A DNA stretch of 64,000 nt from Takifugu bimaculatus (taxonomy: Eukaryota; Chordata; Actinopteri; Tetraodontiformes; Tetraodontidae): positions 124,001-188,000 of the forward strand of contig CP034980.1 in assembly GCA_004026145.2 (NCBI GenBank), given 5' to 3'. Of the stretch, positions 47,219-58,099 are shown piece after piece (the first letter of the stretch is position 1; every line of letters begins with the position of its first letter). A program made the position numbers and the translations under genes. The notes below the pieces were generated by a model. That model worked only from the letters and a program-made list of their open reading frames with translations, was not told the DNA's origin and did no database searches.

Positions 47219-49145
47219 CTGCATGAACACACACACACACACACACACACACACCGGGAATATTAAAGGCTGATTGTGTTAGCGTGCTAAGGCAACATGA
47301 ATGTCCCCACCACAGGTCAGGAACCTGGAGGCAGCAACAGAAAAGACATAGCTAAAAGATTAGCAAAGTATTTACACACTAGCCATGCTAAATGACTCGC
47401 AGCCCACAACGCATTCCTGCAGCTAGCTTGTTCTCGGGCGGTGTCACGGCTAAAGTGTTCCTCCTAACCACATAAACAGAAACAACAACTGTAACAAAAA
47501 CAACGACTTGGCTCGTTTATTTTGAGACTTTCTGCTGCAAGGGATCGTGTCGAACTCGCATGGAGGCTAAACTGCTGACTCATCTGCCTCTTTCGTTAAG
47601 GCTGACGTTGAAAACTTACTCCAAACCACAAAACAACAGTATTTTTATGCACATTCCTTTTGTTGGGAATTGCATGAAAGTGCACCGAACTTGTGCTGCA
47701 GGATTCTGCAGCAGTTGTGGGCGGAGCTTCGTCCACCGGCTGGCATGAGCGCCAGATATTTTTCATCAATTCATCACAGCTTGCTGGTGCACAAAAGCGC
47801 CATGCATCACAGGAAATGTCCTATTATTTCCCGTTAATGGCACAGAAGCGTTCGACCAGATGTGGGTTATTCTCCCGCTTGAGAGGGGGAAAAGAAAAAA
47901 ACCGAGTTGGTGAAGAAACCGTCCGGAAAAGTGTGTGAAAGTGTTGAAAAAAGCGGAGCAACCGTGCTCCACCTCTTCTGGGTCTAAAGTAAACACGGAC
48001 CAAACCGACCCGGAGCCCTGACACAAATCATCCAGCAGACACACACACGCACGCACATGCACGCACGCACACACACACACACACTCCTGAATGAGACACA
48101 GACGTGTACCCAGTTAACCCCCCAAATGTCTCACACCATATTTATCTCATTAATCCCAACAAAACCTAAAAGAATGACTTTGAAGTTTTATTAGGAACAA
48201 AGGGAAAGTGCCACAAAGGACGGCTGCTTTACTTTTTCCAGGGTTGGATGTTCCAGAGCTTTTTTAGCCGCCGCCGCTAGCGCAGCTCCAGCTGTCAGAC
48301 CTCATTTCGAGCAGGCTTTTTATTTAACTTGGGTTCCAACTCCCGTTTTAAACTCCCCGTTTGATTCGGACTGAACGCAACCTGGAAAATAACCCAACCG
48401 TTCGCTAACTTTATCGCATTTATTAACACTCGCTATGCTAACAAAGTTGAGGCGAGTCGTTTTCACGGGGGCCTACGGTCGACTCCGAGGGGAAAGCGGG
48501 ACCTTTTTCCACTGCAAACGTTCTCACTCCATGTGTGATTTATTTTATTTGACAATTAAATGCATTAGGAGGATGATGAGTTTAACAGCGCCAGTGTTTA
48601 ACGTACGAGCTAGCGGACCAGACCTCAGTCCCGACCCCTGAAATGACGCCCAGCAGCTTTTGCAAACAGAGCGATCGGGTTCACTTTACACCACTTAGGG
48701 GACTTGGCACTTGAGACATGACAAACACACGTGCGCACAGGCCGTGCACGCCGTGCGCGGAACGCAGACAGTATCACAGAACTCCTCGGATTCTGTGCAG
48801 CTTTCCATCCCGTCACTCCTCACCAGCTGAAAACCGACGATTTAACGATTTTACCAGCTTCCTATGAAAGTCTCGGTGGGAAATGACAGATTTGAAGTCC
48901 AGCAGAGGAGGTCCACTTCAGAAGCCGGGGCACAGATATCGGAATGATATTCCCAATCGTGGAACATAAGCTGGGCTCCTCCCGGTTTTGGTTGGAGTTT
49001 TCTCTGCCGGACGGTGGCGTACAAACAAACTCGGATGCAGGTTTCTGCCTCAGGAAGCTCGGATTTTCCACGTGGAGGAACCGTTAAACCGCTAAATGGG
49101 AAATTTCTCAAGGATGCGTGAAAAGCAGGAAGGAGACCTTCTCAC
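47219..49145 (-). other. fat4 intron 11
   Basis: 1,927 nt, GTGAGA to TTCATGCAG. Besides the (TG)n at its 3' end it has a second CA-rich tract at 48039-48084. No hidden exon is needed, since exons 11 and 12 join in phase 0. Confidence 0.8.
47227..47254. repeat. (CA)14 on plus = (TG)14 next to the exon 12 acceptor
   Basis: Twenty-eight bases of pure CA lie in intron 11, at positions -9 to -36 of the exon 12 acceptor in the sense direction. Confidence 0.95.
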
Positions 49146-49453
49146 CATTCCGGCTCTCCGGGCGATGACGGTGTGGAACTGCCCGTCTGAGACCTTCATC
49201 ATGGTCATCAGTTTGTACGTTCCGCTCCCCAAGTTGAAGGAGAAGCGCACACGACCCTCCAGGATCTCCAGGGCCAGGAACTCCGCCTTATCCCCCGTTT
49301 GGTTGTCGTGGTTGTACATGAGCAGCGCGTTGCTCTTGAGGGTGGCAAACTTGATGTAGATGTAGTTATTGTTGGGATCCAGAGACGGGAACTCCATGTA
49401 GGAAAGCTCCTCGAATCCGTAACTGTTCAGCTCGCAGTGTTTGCCGAAAACTC
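49146..49453 (-). CDS. fat4: fat4 exon 11: first part of laminin G domain 1
   Basis: This 308-nt exon starts after CTTCTTCTGTCCTCAG, completes a Gly codon and encodes 102 whole residues. It finishes EGF4 (GKHCEL) and then enters laminin G 1: SYGFEELSYMEFPSLDPNNN, the strands KFATLKSNALLMYN, EFLALEILEGRVRFSFNLG and the end VSDGQFHTVIARRAGM. The exon ends on a codon boundary at ATG/GTGAGA. Laminin G domains in FAT proteins are beta-sandwich folds of the outer region near the membrane; a ligand is not evident from sequence. Confidence 0.93.
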
Positions 49454-50334
49454 CTGAGGACAGAAGAAGCTGATTAGGGATCAGGCCGTTTTCTATTTAG
49501 GGGTAGATGGGTTAGGGTTAGGATCAGATCATCGGGTTAGGGTCAGATCATCGGGTTAGGGTCAGATCATCGGGTTAGGGTCAGATCATCGGGTTAGGGT
49601 CAAATCATTGGGTTAGGGTCAGATCATCGGGTTAGGGTCAGATCATTGGGTTAGGGTTAGGGTCAGATCATTGGGTTAGGGTCAGATCATCGGGTTAGGG
49701 TCAGATCATCGGGTTAGGGTCAGATCATTGGGTTAGGGTTAGGGTCAGATCATCGGGTTAAGGTTAGAGTCAGATCATTGGGTTAGGGTTAGGGTAAGAT
49801 CATCGGGTTAGGGTGATCAGATCATCGCTCATATTTAAACAGTTGCTAACTAGCTTTTGCCTGAAGGCAGAGTACGGCCCTGTTAAGAAACTTTACAGAT
49901 AATCGGCTCTCAGACGTGCTAATGCTACCATGACCTGAGAGCAAAGCATCAGATATTGATATTTGTTTTGACTCTCAGGCCAAAGGAAGCGACGTATCAC
50001 CTGATCTCAACTGTAGTTATAAACAAAACAACCCGCTGCACGTGTTTACTGGAAGAAAATCGGGTCTGCTCGCTACATTCAGTTAGCATTCGTAAGAAAA
50101 GAATTAGCTCGTTAAGTAATGTGTCAAACGTTACGTCAAAACTTGGTTCGAGACCCACCTGTGGTGGTCCGGAAAGGCTGTTAACAACTATAGTTTGACT
50201 GAAATTAGCCCAGTTAAAATAAAAGCTAACTGGCAACAGATGAGGATGTAGCATGAAAGCAAAAACAGCAGGATGAGGCAAGCTTGGATGAAGCAGGGTT
50301 CACGAAACGCCCACGGTCTCCTGCTTTTACTCAC
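49454..50334 (-). other. fat4 intron 10
   Basis: 881 nt, GTGAGT to TGTCCTCAG. More than a third is the TTAGGG-containing minisatellite; nothing else notable. Confidence 0.8.
49509..49826. repeat. telomere-like 19-bp minisatellite in fat4 intron 10
   Basis: The unit GGGTTAGGGTCAGATCATC repeats about 16 times with CATTG/CATCG variants and occasional inserted GGTTAG. Each unit contains the vertebrate telomere hexamer TTAGGG. It lies wholly inside the 881-nt intron, starting about 55 bases from exon 11. Confidence 0.95.
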
Positions 50335-50439
50335 CGAACGGGCAGTGACAGTAATATCCATCCACCCGGTTCTGACAGGACCCGCCGTTAAAACAGGGGT
50401 TACACTCACAGTGATTGATGATGGAATCACACGTTTTGC
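50335..50439 (-). CDS. fat4: fat4 exon 10: EGF module 4
   Basis: This 105-nt exon lies between a TGTGAATCCAG acceptor and a GTGAGT donor. It begins with the last two bases of a Gly codon and ends with the first base of another, so it is a symmetrical phase 1-1 exon. It encodes one EGF-like module with the spacing CECNPCFNGGSC...YYCHCPFG and leads straight into GKHCEL of exon 11. Because the phases match, skipping it would remove 35 residues without breaking the frame. Confidence 0.9.
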
Positions 50440-51296
50440 CTGGATTCACAGAACAACACAAATCAAAATGGATGAGGTGAAGGATGGCACGAGGGGGAAC
50501 CTGCGGGGGACCTTTGAGCCATCAGGCCCAGACGCTCGGGTCCTTCCGTCCAGCTCCAGAACACACTCCAACAGCAAAAACACTCCTAGAATCTGATCGA
50601 AAAGTTCTGTAATGCACAGAAGCTAGAAGAGCCGTTAACATCTGATGTCCTCTAACGTCTGATGGGACGTAGACACTAATCAGGTTTTCAAACTTGGACA
50701 AAAGACATGAGAAGGACAACGAATGATTCATGCATGAAACACACTCAAAACTAAGGGGTGACGTGCACCTACAGCTGAAGCCTCTGTGTCGGGCTGGACT
50801 GATTTCAAAACCAGGCAGAGAACATCAAAAGTTCAGCGTCAGTTAATATGAGACATTTCAGTGACATTAGCCCGCCACCGAGTCCGATTGGATCTTAACA
50901 AAGCTGCTCATTTGTCAGCTCGGGGCCCCGATTAATAAATCCTCGTGTATACACTTGGGTTTGTATCTGTGTGTGGTCAGAACTGCTGGACACACACTGA
51001 AATGTGATACTGGTGGACCGTGGGGGGAGTCTAGACTCCGGTCCAGACGGGCTCAGCTGTGCATCGCTGTATTTATTAGGACAAACATGGCGGAATGATA
51101 TACGGCACAGCTGATACCCTCCATGGGCCACCTGAAAAACAAACTACTCTTGGCAGTTTGGATGCTAAAGCTACACCTCAGAAACACTCTGAATCAAATA
51201 TCTTAAGTGGCCTCAAACCCACGACAGACTCATCGAATACCCGCACTGAACTCGAGATAAGCTGCGAAAAAAATGCTCCTCCGATGTGTAAATTAC
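50440..51296 (-). other. fat4 intron 9
   Basis: 857 nt, GTAATT to GAATCCAG. No repeat array or further feature was seen. Confidence 0.8.
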
Positions 51297-54200
51297 CTGC
51301 GAATCCGGATTTGCAGAGGCAGTTGAAGCCGCCGGGGAAGTTCTGGCACAGCGCCCCATTCTTGCACGGGTTGGAAAGGCATTCGTTAACGTCCCTCTCG
51401 CAGGCCATCCCGGTGAAGCCTTCGGGACAGGTGCAGGAGAACCCGCCCACCAGATTGTGGCAGGTTCCGCCGTTGTGACAGGGCGAGGGCTGGCACTCGT
51501 TGATGTCGGTCTCACACAGAGCCCCCGTGTAGCCCGGCCTGCAGCTGCAGGCGTACGGCTGCAGGGGGTGGTTGGAAACCAGGATCACTGGGACGCTTTC
51601 TTCAGTCTTCATGTCGGGCCCGACACTCAGACGCCTCTTGCAGCTGCCTCCGTTCTGGCAAGGGTTATGAGTGCACGGATCATAGTCGACTGCATCTATT
51701 TGCACCCCGCTTTGCCGATATAAAATGTCTTTGATACTCTGAAAGAATGTGGCCACGCCGCTTGGGTTCACATATTGTCCGTGGCTCCGTTTCACAGCTG
51801 CCATTAGGAAGGTTTGATTGTTCAGCTCAAATGCTCCGTAAAGCAGCACCCCCGTACCCAGTCCTGCTAGCTGAGAGTTGGCAATGCGTAGGAAACTGAG
51901 GTAGTGGTTGGTCAGGAAGCTCTTCACTCCTTGGGACTGGAGTCGGATCAGAATGCTGTTGTCCACGGTGGCGTTGGTGAAGCCCATGAAGAGGACTCGG
52001 GCCGTGTTGCTGACTGAACCGTGGACGCCGTCGCTGCTACGGATTGTTATTTCAAAGGCTCCATCCGTGGAGCGAGCTTTCGAGTTGAGGTTACAGCTTC
52101 CAGTAGGGATGCTAAAAAGGCCAGAAGAGGGGGGAATGAGGGAGCAGTGAAACCTGTCCTGAACGTCAGGATCTTGGGGTTTGACTTCTCCCAGCGAGCC
52201 CCCAGGGAACATGTTTCCAAAGTAGTGGACAAAGACTTCCACGGACCTCGGCTCTGAGGGATTGTCATTCTGATCGTTTATTTTAACGTGAATTGTTCCC
52301 GTCGAGGACATCTGAGGCACGCCGGCATCTTTGATCACCACGGAGAGATAGAAGTCACTGATCTGTTCTCTGTCAATCTCACGGCTAGTGGTTAGCACTC
52401 CGTTCTGGCTCAGGCTAAAGTAGCTTTTGGCAGATCCAGAACTCAGAAGGCTGAATAAGAAAGGGCCCTGGTTGGGTGGGAGATCAGCATCAGATGCTGT
52501 TAATGTTGTGACAGCGGTGCCGGCCCTTTGATTTTCCATGACCTCAGCATAGGAGGTTGTCAGCGTTGGACCATTATCGTTGATATCTTCCAGGTTCACG
52601 ATCACGGTGGTGCTTCCGGTCGCAGGAGGTGTGCCAGTGTCCACAGCCAGAACGGTGAGGTTATAGACGGGGGTTGTTTCTCTGTCTAGCGGTGCGGCCA
52701 CAGACACTTGGCCCGTTTTTGCATTGATAGAGAAAATTTTTTGGTCATACTCTGGAGCAATGGAGTATGAGAACCTGCTCCAGCTTGGGACTGAGTCCGA
52801 GTCTTCAGCACTCACAAAGGTCACCAGACCACCGAGTGAGAGGCCTTCGCTGACCTGCACGTCATACAGCTCTTGTGTAAAAACAGGAGGATCGTTAGCA
52901 TCGAGGATTGTGATATTTACAAACACCTCATCGATGTCGGCTCCTCGGATGCTGCCCGCGTTCTTTGCTAACACCTTCAGCGAAATCTTTTCTTCTTTCT
53001 CACGATCTAAAGTACCTGTGACATAAATCTGGCCGGTTGTCCTATTAATGCCAAAACCCTTCTTTCTGCTCTTTCCAAAAATGAGGTAGTACACCACTCC
53101 ATCATCTCCTTGGTCCCGATCACTTGCGAAAACCTCCCCGACCACTGTGCCTTTTGGAGCGGCTTCAGAGATTTCAAAGTAGTACTGTTTGGAAACAAAT
53201 CGGGGGACGTATTCGTTGGCTCCTTTTAGCTGAATATTGACGTTGGCGAAGCTGCAGCGCTCTTCGTCTGGGACATTAAAGGCCTTCACTGTTAAGTGGT
53301 AGACCTGCTTAGCCTCGTAATCCAAGAAGCCCTGGGTGGTGATGGTGCCCGTGTTGGGGTCTATGACGAACAGATCGCTGTCAGATGACTGGATAACATA
53401 GGCCATGACAGCGTTAGCTCCCGAGTCGCCGTCGGTGGCGGTCATTTTGACCACAGTGGTGCCGCTGGGAACGTTCTCCTGGACAACAGGGAAGTACTCG
53501 TCCGGCTCGAACACAGGGGGGTTGTCGTTCACGTCAGTCACGTGGACCGTCACGGAGACATAGCTTGTTTTAGAAATCCAGCCGCCGTCGGTGGCCGAAA
53601 CTCTCAGATTGTGTTGTTGCTTCTCTTCAAAGTCCAGAGGCTGAGCGAGCGCTAACACTCCGCTTCTACTGTTGATGGAAAACAGACCCCTGTCATTCCC
53701 TGAAGTTATATTATAGGTGATAACGCCGTTCATTTCTCTATCTTTGTCCCTGGCCGACAGGGTCCTGATTGCTGTCCCCACGGCGATGCTTTCAGGTACA
53801 GTGGCTGAGACCTGGCTTTGGGAGAACTCGGGCGTGTGGTGGTTTTCCTCGGTGACGGCGATTCGCACTGAGGTCCGAGCGGACAGAGGAGGATTTCCTC
53901 TGTCGGTGGCTGTGACGTCCGCGAGGAAGATTTTATTTACATCCGACACGAGGGAGGAGGCAACAGTGATCCATCCACTTGTTTTATCCAGTTTGAATTT
54001 GGTGGAGCTGTTGCCTCCCGTTATCAAGTACTCCACCTCGGAATTTAGTCCAAAGTCTTTCTTGTCGTTAGCTACAACCTGTATTAGCCTGGTGCCGACT
54101 TTCACGCTTTTAGTAACGGGAGTGAAGTAATTAGGCAAATCAAACTGGGGGGGATTATCGTTGCTGTCTACGATGTTTACGATTACCGTAGTTTCGCTCA

Positions 54201-55646
54201 TCAAGGGTTGGACAGCTCGGTCCGAGGCCGTGACGATGAAGCTGTGCCGGTTTATATTTAGGCTTCCAGCACCTGTTGAGTTCTGATACTTTAACGGCTG
54301 CTTCACAAATATCTGCCCAGTGCTGGCGTTCATTCTGAAGTACTCTGACTGGGAGCGGATGAAGTAGAAGATCTTCCCGTTGACGCCTTTGTCGGGGTCT
54401 GTGGCGGTGACCTGGGTGACCAGCGAGCCCACTTCAGTCAGCTCAGGGTAATCAAGATAATAAGAGGGCCGGCTAAACCTGGGCGCATTGTCGTTAATGT
54501 CCGTTATAAAGATGGTGACGTCCGTGCTGACCGTCCAGCCGGAGTCGTGGGCGGACACCTTGACGATGTAATGATCCGTGTCCTCTCTATTGAGCGGCCG
54601 GCTGACTGTGATGTCTCCCGTGCTTGGGTTGATATTGAAAGGAAGGCCGGTGTCTGCGATTGAATAGCGACTGACAGCGTTGGAGCCGGCGTCCTCGTCT
54701 GTGGTGGTGACTCTTGTGACTGTGTAACCGGCTGGGGCGTTTTCAGCCACCGTAGCGCTAAAGATCTTGGAGAATCTGGGAGCATTGTCATTCACATCTA
54801 AAACGTTAATTAAGACTCTAACGGCCATGTTTTTCTGAGGCAGTCCCCGATCTGTGGCTTTTACCTTCAACCCGTACTGGGCCACCTTCTCTCGGTCCAG
54901 TGGCCTGGTGGTTCTGATCTCCCCAGTTGCTCTATTAATGCTGAAACTGTTGTCCTTGTTGCCGTCGACGATGGCATACTCCAGTTGTCCGTTGGGCCCA
55001 CTATCCAGATCAAGCGCAGAGACAATGAGCACCCGTTGAGGGGACAGGTTCTCCAGTATGTCAGCCTGGAACGGATCTTTATCAAACACTGGGTGGTTGT
55101 CGTTGACATCCTGTATGGTTATTTCCACCTTCTCGTAGGAGGAATATGGCGGGAAGCCCTGATCTCTGGCCTCAATCCACAGAACGTACTTCTGAATGTG
55201 CTCATAGTCTAGAGGATGTCTGATGGACAACTCTCCTGACAGCTGATCGATATGAAAAGCGTGATCCAGGTTCCCGCTGGCGATGTAATAGGACAGAGGT
55301 CCCCCTCTCATGGAGGATCCGGTGACTGTGGTGACAACGTGGTTGGTCGGCTGGCTCTCGGGGAAGGTGAACGCGCGCTCCTTCAGTTTGATGACCGGGA
55401 AACTTCCTCCGGTGACGAAACGGACGGTCACGGTCGTCATGTCCATTTTGGGGTTGGCGCCGCCGTCTTTCACTCGGACCGAGAGGGTGACCTCCGAAGT
55501 CCCTGTGAGCTTCTCGTTGGCAGTGATGGCGCCTCGGACGGGGTCGATCTTAAACTTCTCGGAGCTGCGGCCGACCAGAGAGTAGTGCAGCTGGGCGTTG
55601 GCTCCAGCGTCCTCGTCGGTGACGGTGACGGCAAAGACCAGAGACC
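51297..55646 (-). CDS. fat4: fat4 exon 9 (4,350 nt): eleven cadherin linkers, membrane-proximal region, EGF 1-3
   Basis: This giant exon encodes 1,449 whole residues (fragment residues 145-1593). Linkers between repeats read QDVNDNHP, LDVNDNAP, TDINDNAP, VDSNDNPP, TDVNDNPP, EDINDNGP and NDQNDNPS. Four others are degenerate (FVTGGSFPV, TEENHHTPE, KGANEYVP, LDANDPPV) and probably bind less calcium. With exons 7 and 8 this makes 12 complete cadherin repeats. A poorly defined region of about 190 residues follows, then EGF1 (CTHNPCQNGGSC), calcium-binding EGF2 (DINECQPSPCHNGGTC) and calcium-binding EGF3 (DVNECLSNPCKNGALC). The exon starts after TGTCTTCAG and stops at CAG/GTAATT. An uninterrupted exon of about 4.3 kb at this place matches the mammalian gene. 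Confidence 0.96.
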
Positions 55647-55819
55647 CTGAAGACATCAGTGAAATTCTGGTTTCAGATTTGGGCGGTCGGAACAGAATTC
55701 TGTACTTTTTCCAATATAGGGTCTACGAATTCATACATGCAGTAGGGAGAGATTGTTATTCCCATTCCTTCTTTATTGGGCCCTATAATCGCAGTACTAC
55801 TTCAAACAGAGATCCAAAC

Positions 55820-56070
55820 CTGCTGCGGTGGAGGCGGGTATATGTGTGACATAAGGATGGTGGTGGAAGCGTGGAGGGTTGTCGTTGATGTCGGCCACCG
55901 TCACGGACACGGTGGCTGAGCTGGAGAGGCCCTGCGGCTGCCCCCCGTCTGTCGCCACGACCAGCAGCTGGTAATTGGCCCTCTCCTCCCGGTCCAGCAG
56001 CGAGCTGGTGATGATCTGCCCTGTGGCCGGGTTGATGGAGAACTGGCCGTGTCCGCCACTCAGGCTGTAA
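55820..56070 (-). CDS. fat4: fat4 exon 8: cadherin repeat
   Basis: This 251-nt exon follows a CATCTTTCCCACAG acceptor. It carries the rest of the repeat opened in exon 7 (YSLSGG, INPATG, LDREE, VVATDGG) and the linker ADINDNPPRF at fragment residues 119-128, then starts another repeat. These are the standard landmarks of a calcium-dependent cadherin fold. The exon ends with a single G that completes a Gly codon with exon 9. The donor reads CAG/GTTTGG, weaker than the consensus GTRAGT, and the next intron is only 173 nt. Reading through that intron would soon meet a stop, so retention would truncate the protein. Confidence 0.9.
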
Positions 56071-57918
56071 CTGTGGGAAAGATGGAGGTTTCTGGCATCA
56101 GCCTTTAGTCTGTCCAGAACTGCCCTGTAAAACCTGAACTGTGTTGCATTGTGGCCCATAGGGGGCACTGTTTCAACCTTCACGTTTACGTATTCATCGT
56201 TTTCTTTTTAATCCAGCACAGTTTGAGGACTCGCTGCCTAGTTTGAACATTTACTGGAATATCCTCATTTTTTTGGGGTTCAAATCCTTCTAACATAGTT
56301 CTAAAAGAAAGAACAACATCACTAGCTACGGAACATGTAACTTACATGTGTTTTACGTATGCTACCGATGTTGAAAACATAAATAACAACACATAAACCT
56401 TAAATTCTTGTGCAACGAGGGGGCACAGTCTTCGGCTGCCAAACAAATATCACGTTTCAGCACGTATCTCACAGGGCTCCCGCGGGACCCAGACGTAAAT
56501 GTAAACTGACGCATACGTGTACGCGCCAGTGCATATTTTAAAAAGGCTCCTGAAGCGGCGATCCGCTCCAGAAATGGAGGACAAATTGCACAGAAATCTG
56601 TGTAAGCAGAGTGGATCCACGGCTTATTTTGACATCATAAGCAACATAAACCATCCACCGACGCTCGTGGTCTGGACCCGGTCCAGGGACAAGTCCACTT
56701 TGGGGACTAGCATTTAATGGGCTGTGAGAATCCAAACTAATATCCGAAGGTTCTGGTCTCCATTAAAGGCCTCTAGCCCCTGGAACCCCTGATGGGCACA
56801 GCCCACACTGTCATAGATGATTAATATCCTCATTACGGTGTTTTGGGAATCTGGAGCGTGCTGCTGTACCCCCCAATGTGCAACTGGTGGGGCGACTGGA
56901 GATAGAGGAGGGGTCAGACCTGAGTCAGCGCCCGGCGTGAGAGGGACCGATCACAAACTCTTTCAAGCTCTCCCATCTCGGGGACGGCGGGTGTGAACCA
57001 GCTTGTCGACCAGCTCGCGATGGCGGCACAAACAAAGACTCGGGGTGTTGGCTAAAACTCCCCAGTCTGCTCAGAAGCTCTAAACAATTGCAGCACTGGC
57101 CTGGAATTTCACCACACTGGTTAAGGAAAACGATTGGCCGACTCCTTCAGAAAAGCCAAACCCCAGTCTTGAATCAAAGCTAACCCAGAGTGACCCGATT
57201 ACTCACAGTAGTTACTGGAACAGAGCGACACAGATCTCTGCTGAGTTGTAAAAACGGCTTCATTACTTTATTATTGTCCTTGTCTGTGTGCAATAAAGTC
57301 AAATTAGGATGCATCATGCAACACCCAACCGGCTCCTCCAGACAATGCTGGGAAAACTCTATGAGGTCATTCCTGTTTATTAGCGAACGGCGTTCCGTCT
57401 GTCATTAAAAGTTGAGCTAATGCTGAAAACGTTAGAGGGATTTTAGCAAATAACAACATTCACATTTACTTCAGGAAATGGCTTAAAACTACAGCGCGTT
57501 TCGCCACTCTTTGTAAAAATAAACCCTCATAAACAGCTTAAGGCTTTAAGTAGGGCACGTCTCACTCGCATGACAATACCGCCATGAAACATGCTAACAG
57601 TTTATATTTAGCTTTTTAACATCACTGGGTGGGTGTAAAAAAGAAAGTTACTGGTGCCAGAGGTGATGTAAAAAAAAACTACTAGTTATTTGATTCTCAT
57701 TAGCAGCTGTGTGCAAAAAATAATTTAGCTAGGTTTTATTTTATCGTTTTAGGATTTTATTTAAACATTTGAATTATTGTCTCCTAGTGTCAAAGAACCT
57801 AAAAGATCTGGATCCCAATTGGAAGTTGTAGCATTTAAACGGGTAAAATCGGGGCTGTTTTCACGACCCTGCCCCTAGTGGCCGGTTTGGGGAATTGACG
57901 GCGCTATAGAGGCATTAC
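56071..57918 (-). other. fat4 intron 7
   Basis: 1,848 nt, GTAATG to TTTCCCACAG. A CTCF-like match is at 56152-56170 and the 57400-57800 part is AT-rich. No exon is needed because phases agree across it. Confidence 0.8.
56152..56170 (+). promoter_or_regulatory. weaker CTCF-like motif in fat4 intron 7
   Basis: TGGCCCATAGGGGGCACTG keeps the AGGGGGC core and flanking TGGCC of the CTCF consensus but differs at about five positions. Confidence 0.3.
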
Positions 57919-58099
57919 CTGATGACGCCGTTGTTGCCAACATCTGCATCAGAGCTGTTGACCAGAAGCACATCTGTCCCTGTGGGGGCGTCCTCCGTGA
58001 TGGTGGTGTGGAAGGAGGAGGCCGTGAACACGGGGGCGTTATCGTTGACGTCGCTCACGGAGACCGTCACCGTGCACGTTCCGCTCAGAGGGGGAACGC
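57919..58099 (-). CDS. fat4: fat4 exon 7: end of one cadherin repeat, start of the next
   Basis: This 181-nt exon starts after a TCTCCATCTCCAG acceptor and ends at a GTAATG donor. It begins with the last two bases of a codon and ends with two bases (AG) that join exon 8 to give Ser. It encodes 59 whole residues. The calcium-binding linker DVNDNAPVF sits at fragment residues 16-24, so the exon closes one extracellular cadherin repeat (EC22 by human count) and opens the next, which carries the DxD-like SSDADVGNNG loop. It is the most 5' exon seen; the preceding exon must end with a single base, probably G. Confidence 0.88.

Larger units (their letters stand above)
38400..58099 (-). other. fat4: fat4 gene, 3' half (exons 7-17 by human numbering) plus 3' UTR
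   Basis: FAT4 is a giant single-pass adhesion receptor that binds Dachsous1 on neighbouring cells and acts in planar polarity and growth control (established family knowledge). Eleven exons were placed by reading the minus strand: all acceptors end in AG, all donors begin with GT, and every split codon resolves, giving 2,657 residues without an internal stop. FAT4 rather than FAT1-3 is supported by two laminin G domains with an EGF between them, the juxtamembrane lysine-rich stretch followed by GSENVAFDDPDNIPPYGDD, the NWDNLLNWGPGFG motif and the C-terminal GEAEQYV. About 53% of the human protein length is covered; the 5' half lies outside the window. Exon numbers and cadherin repeat numbers (end of 22, then 23-34) are inferred from the human gene. 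Confidence 0.95.

Noticed and set aside
57870..57890. CTCF-like motif on the minus strand (CCACTAGGGGCAG)
   Set aside because: One G is missing from the AGGGGGC core, so the spacing is wrong.
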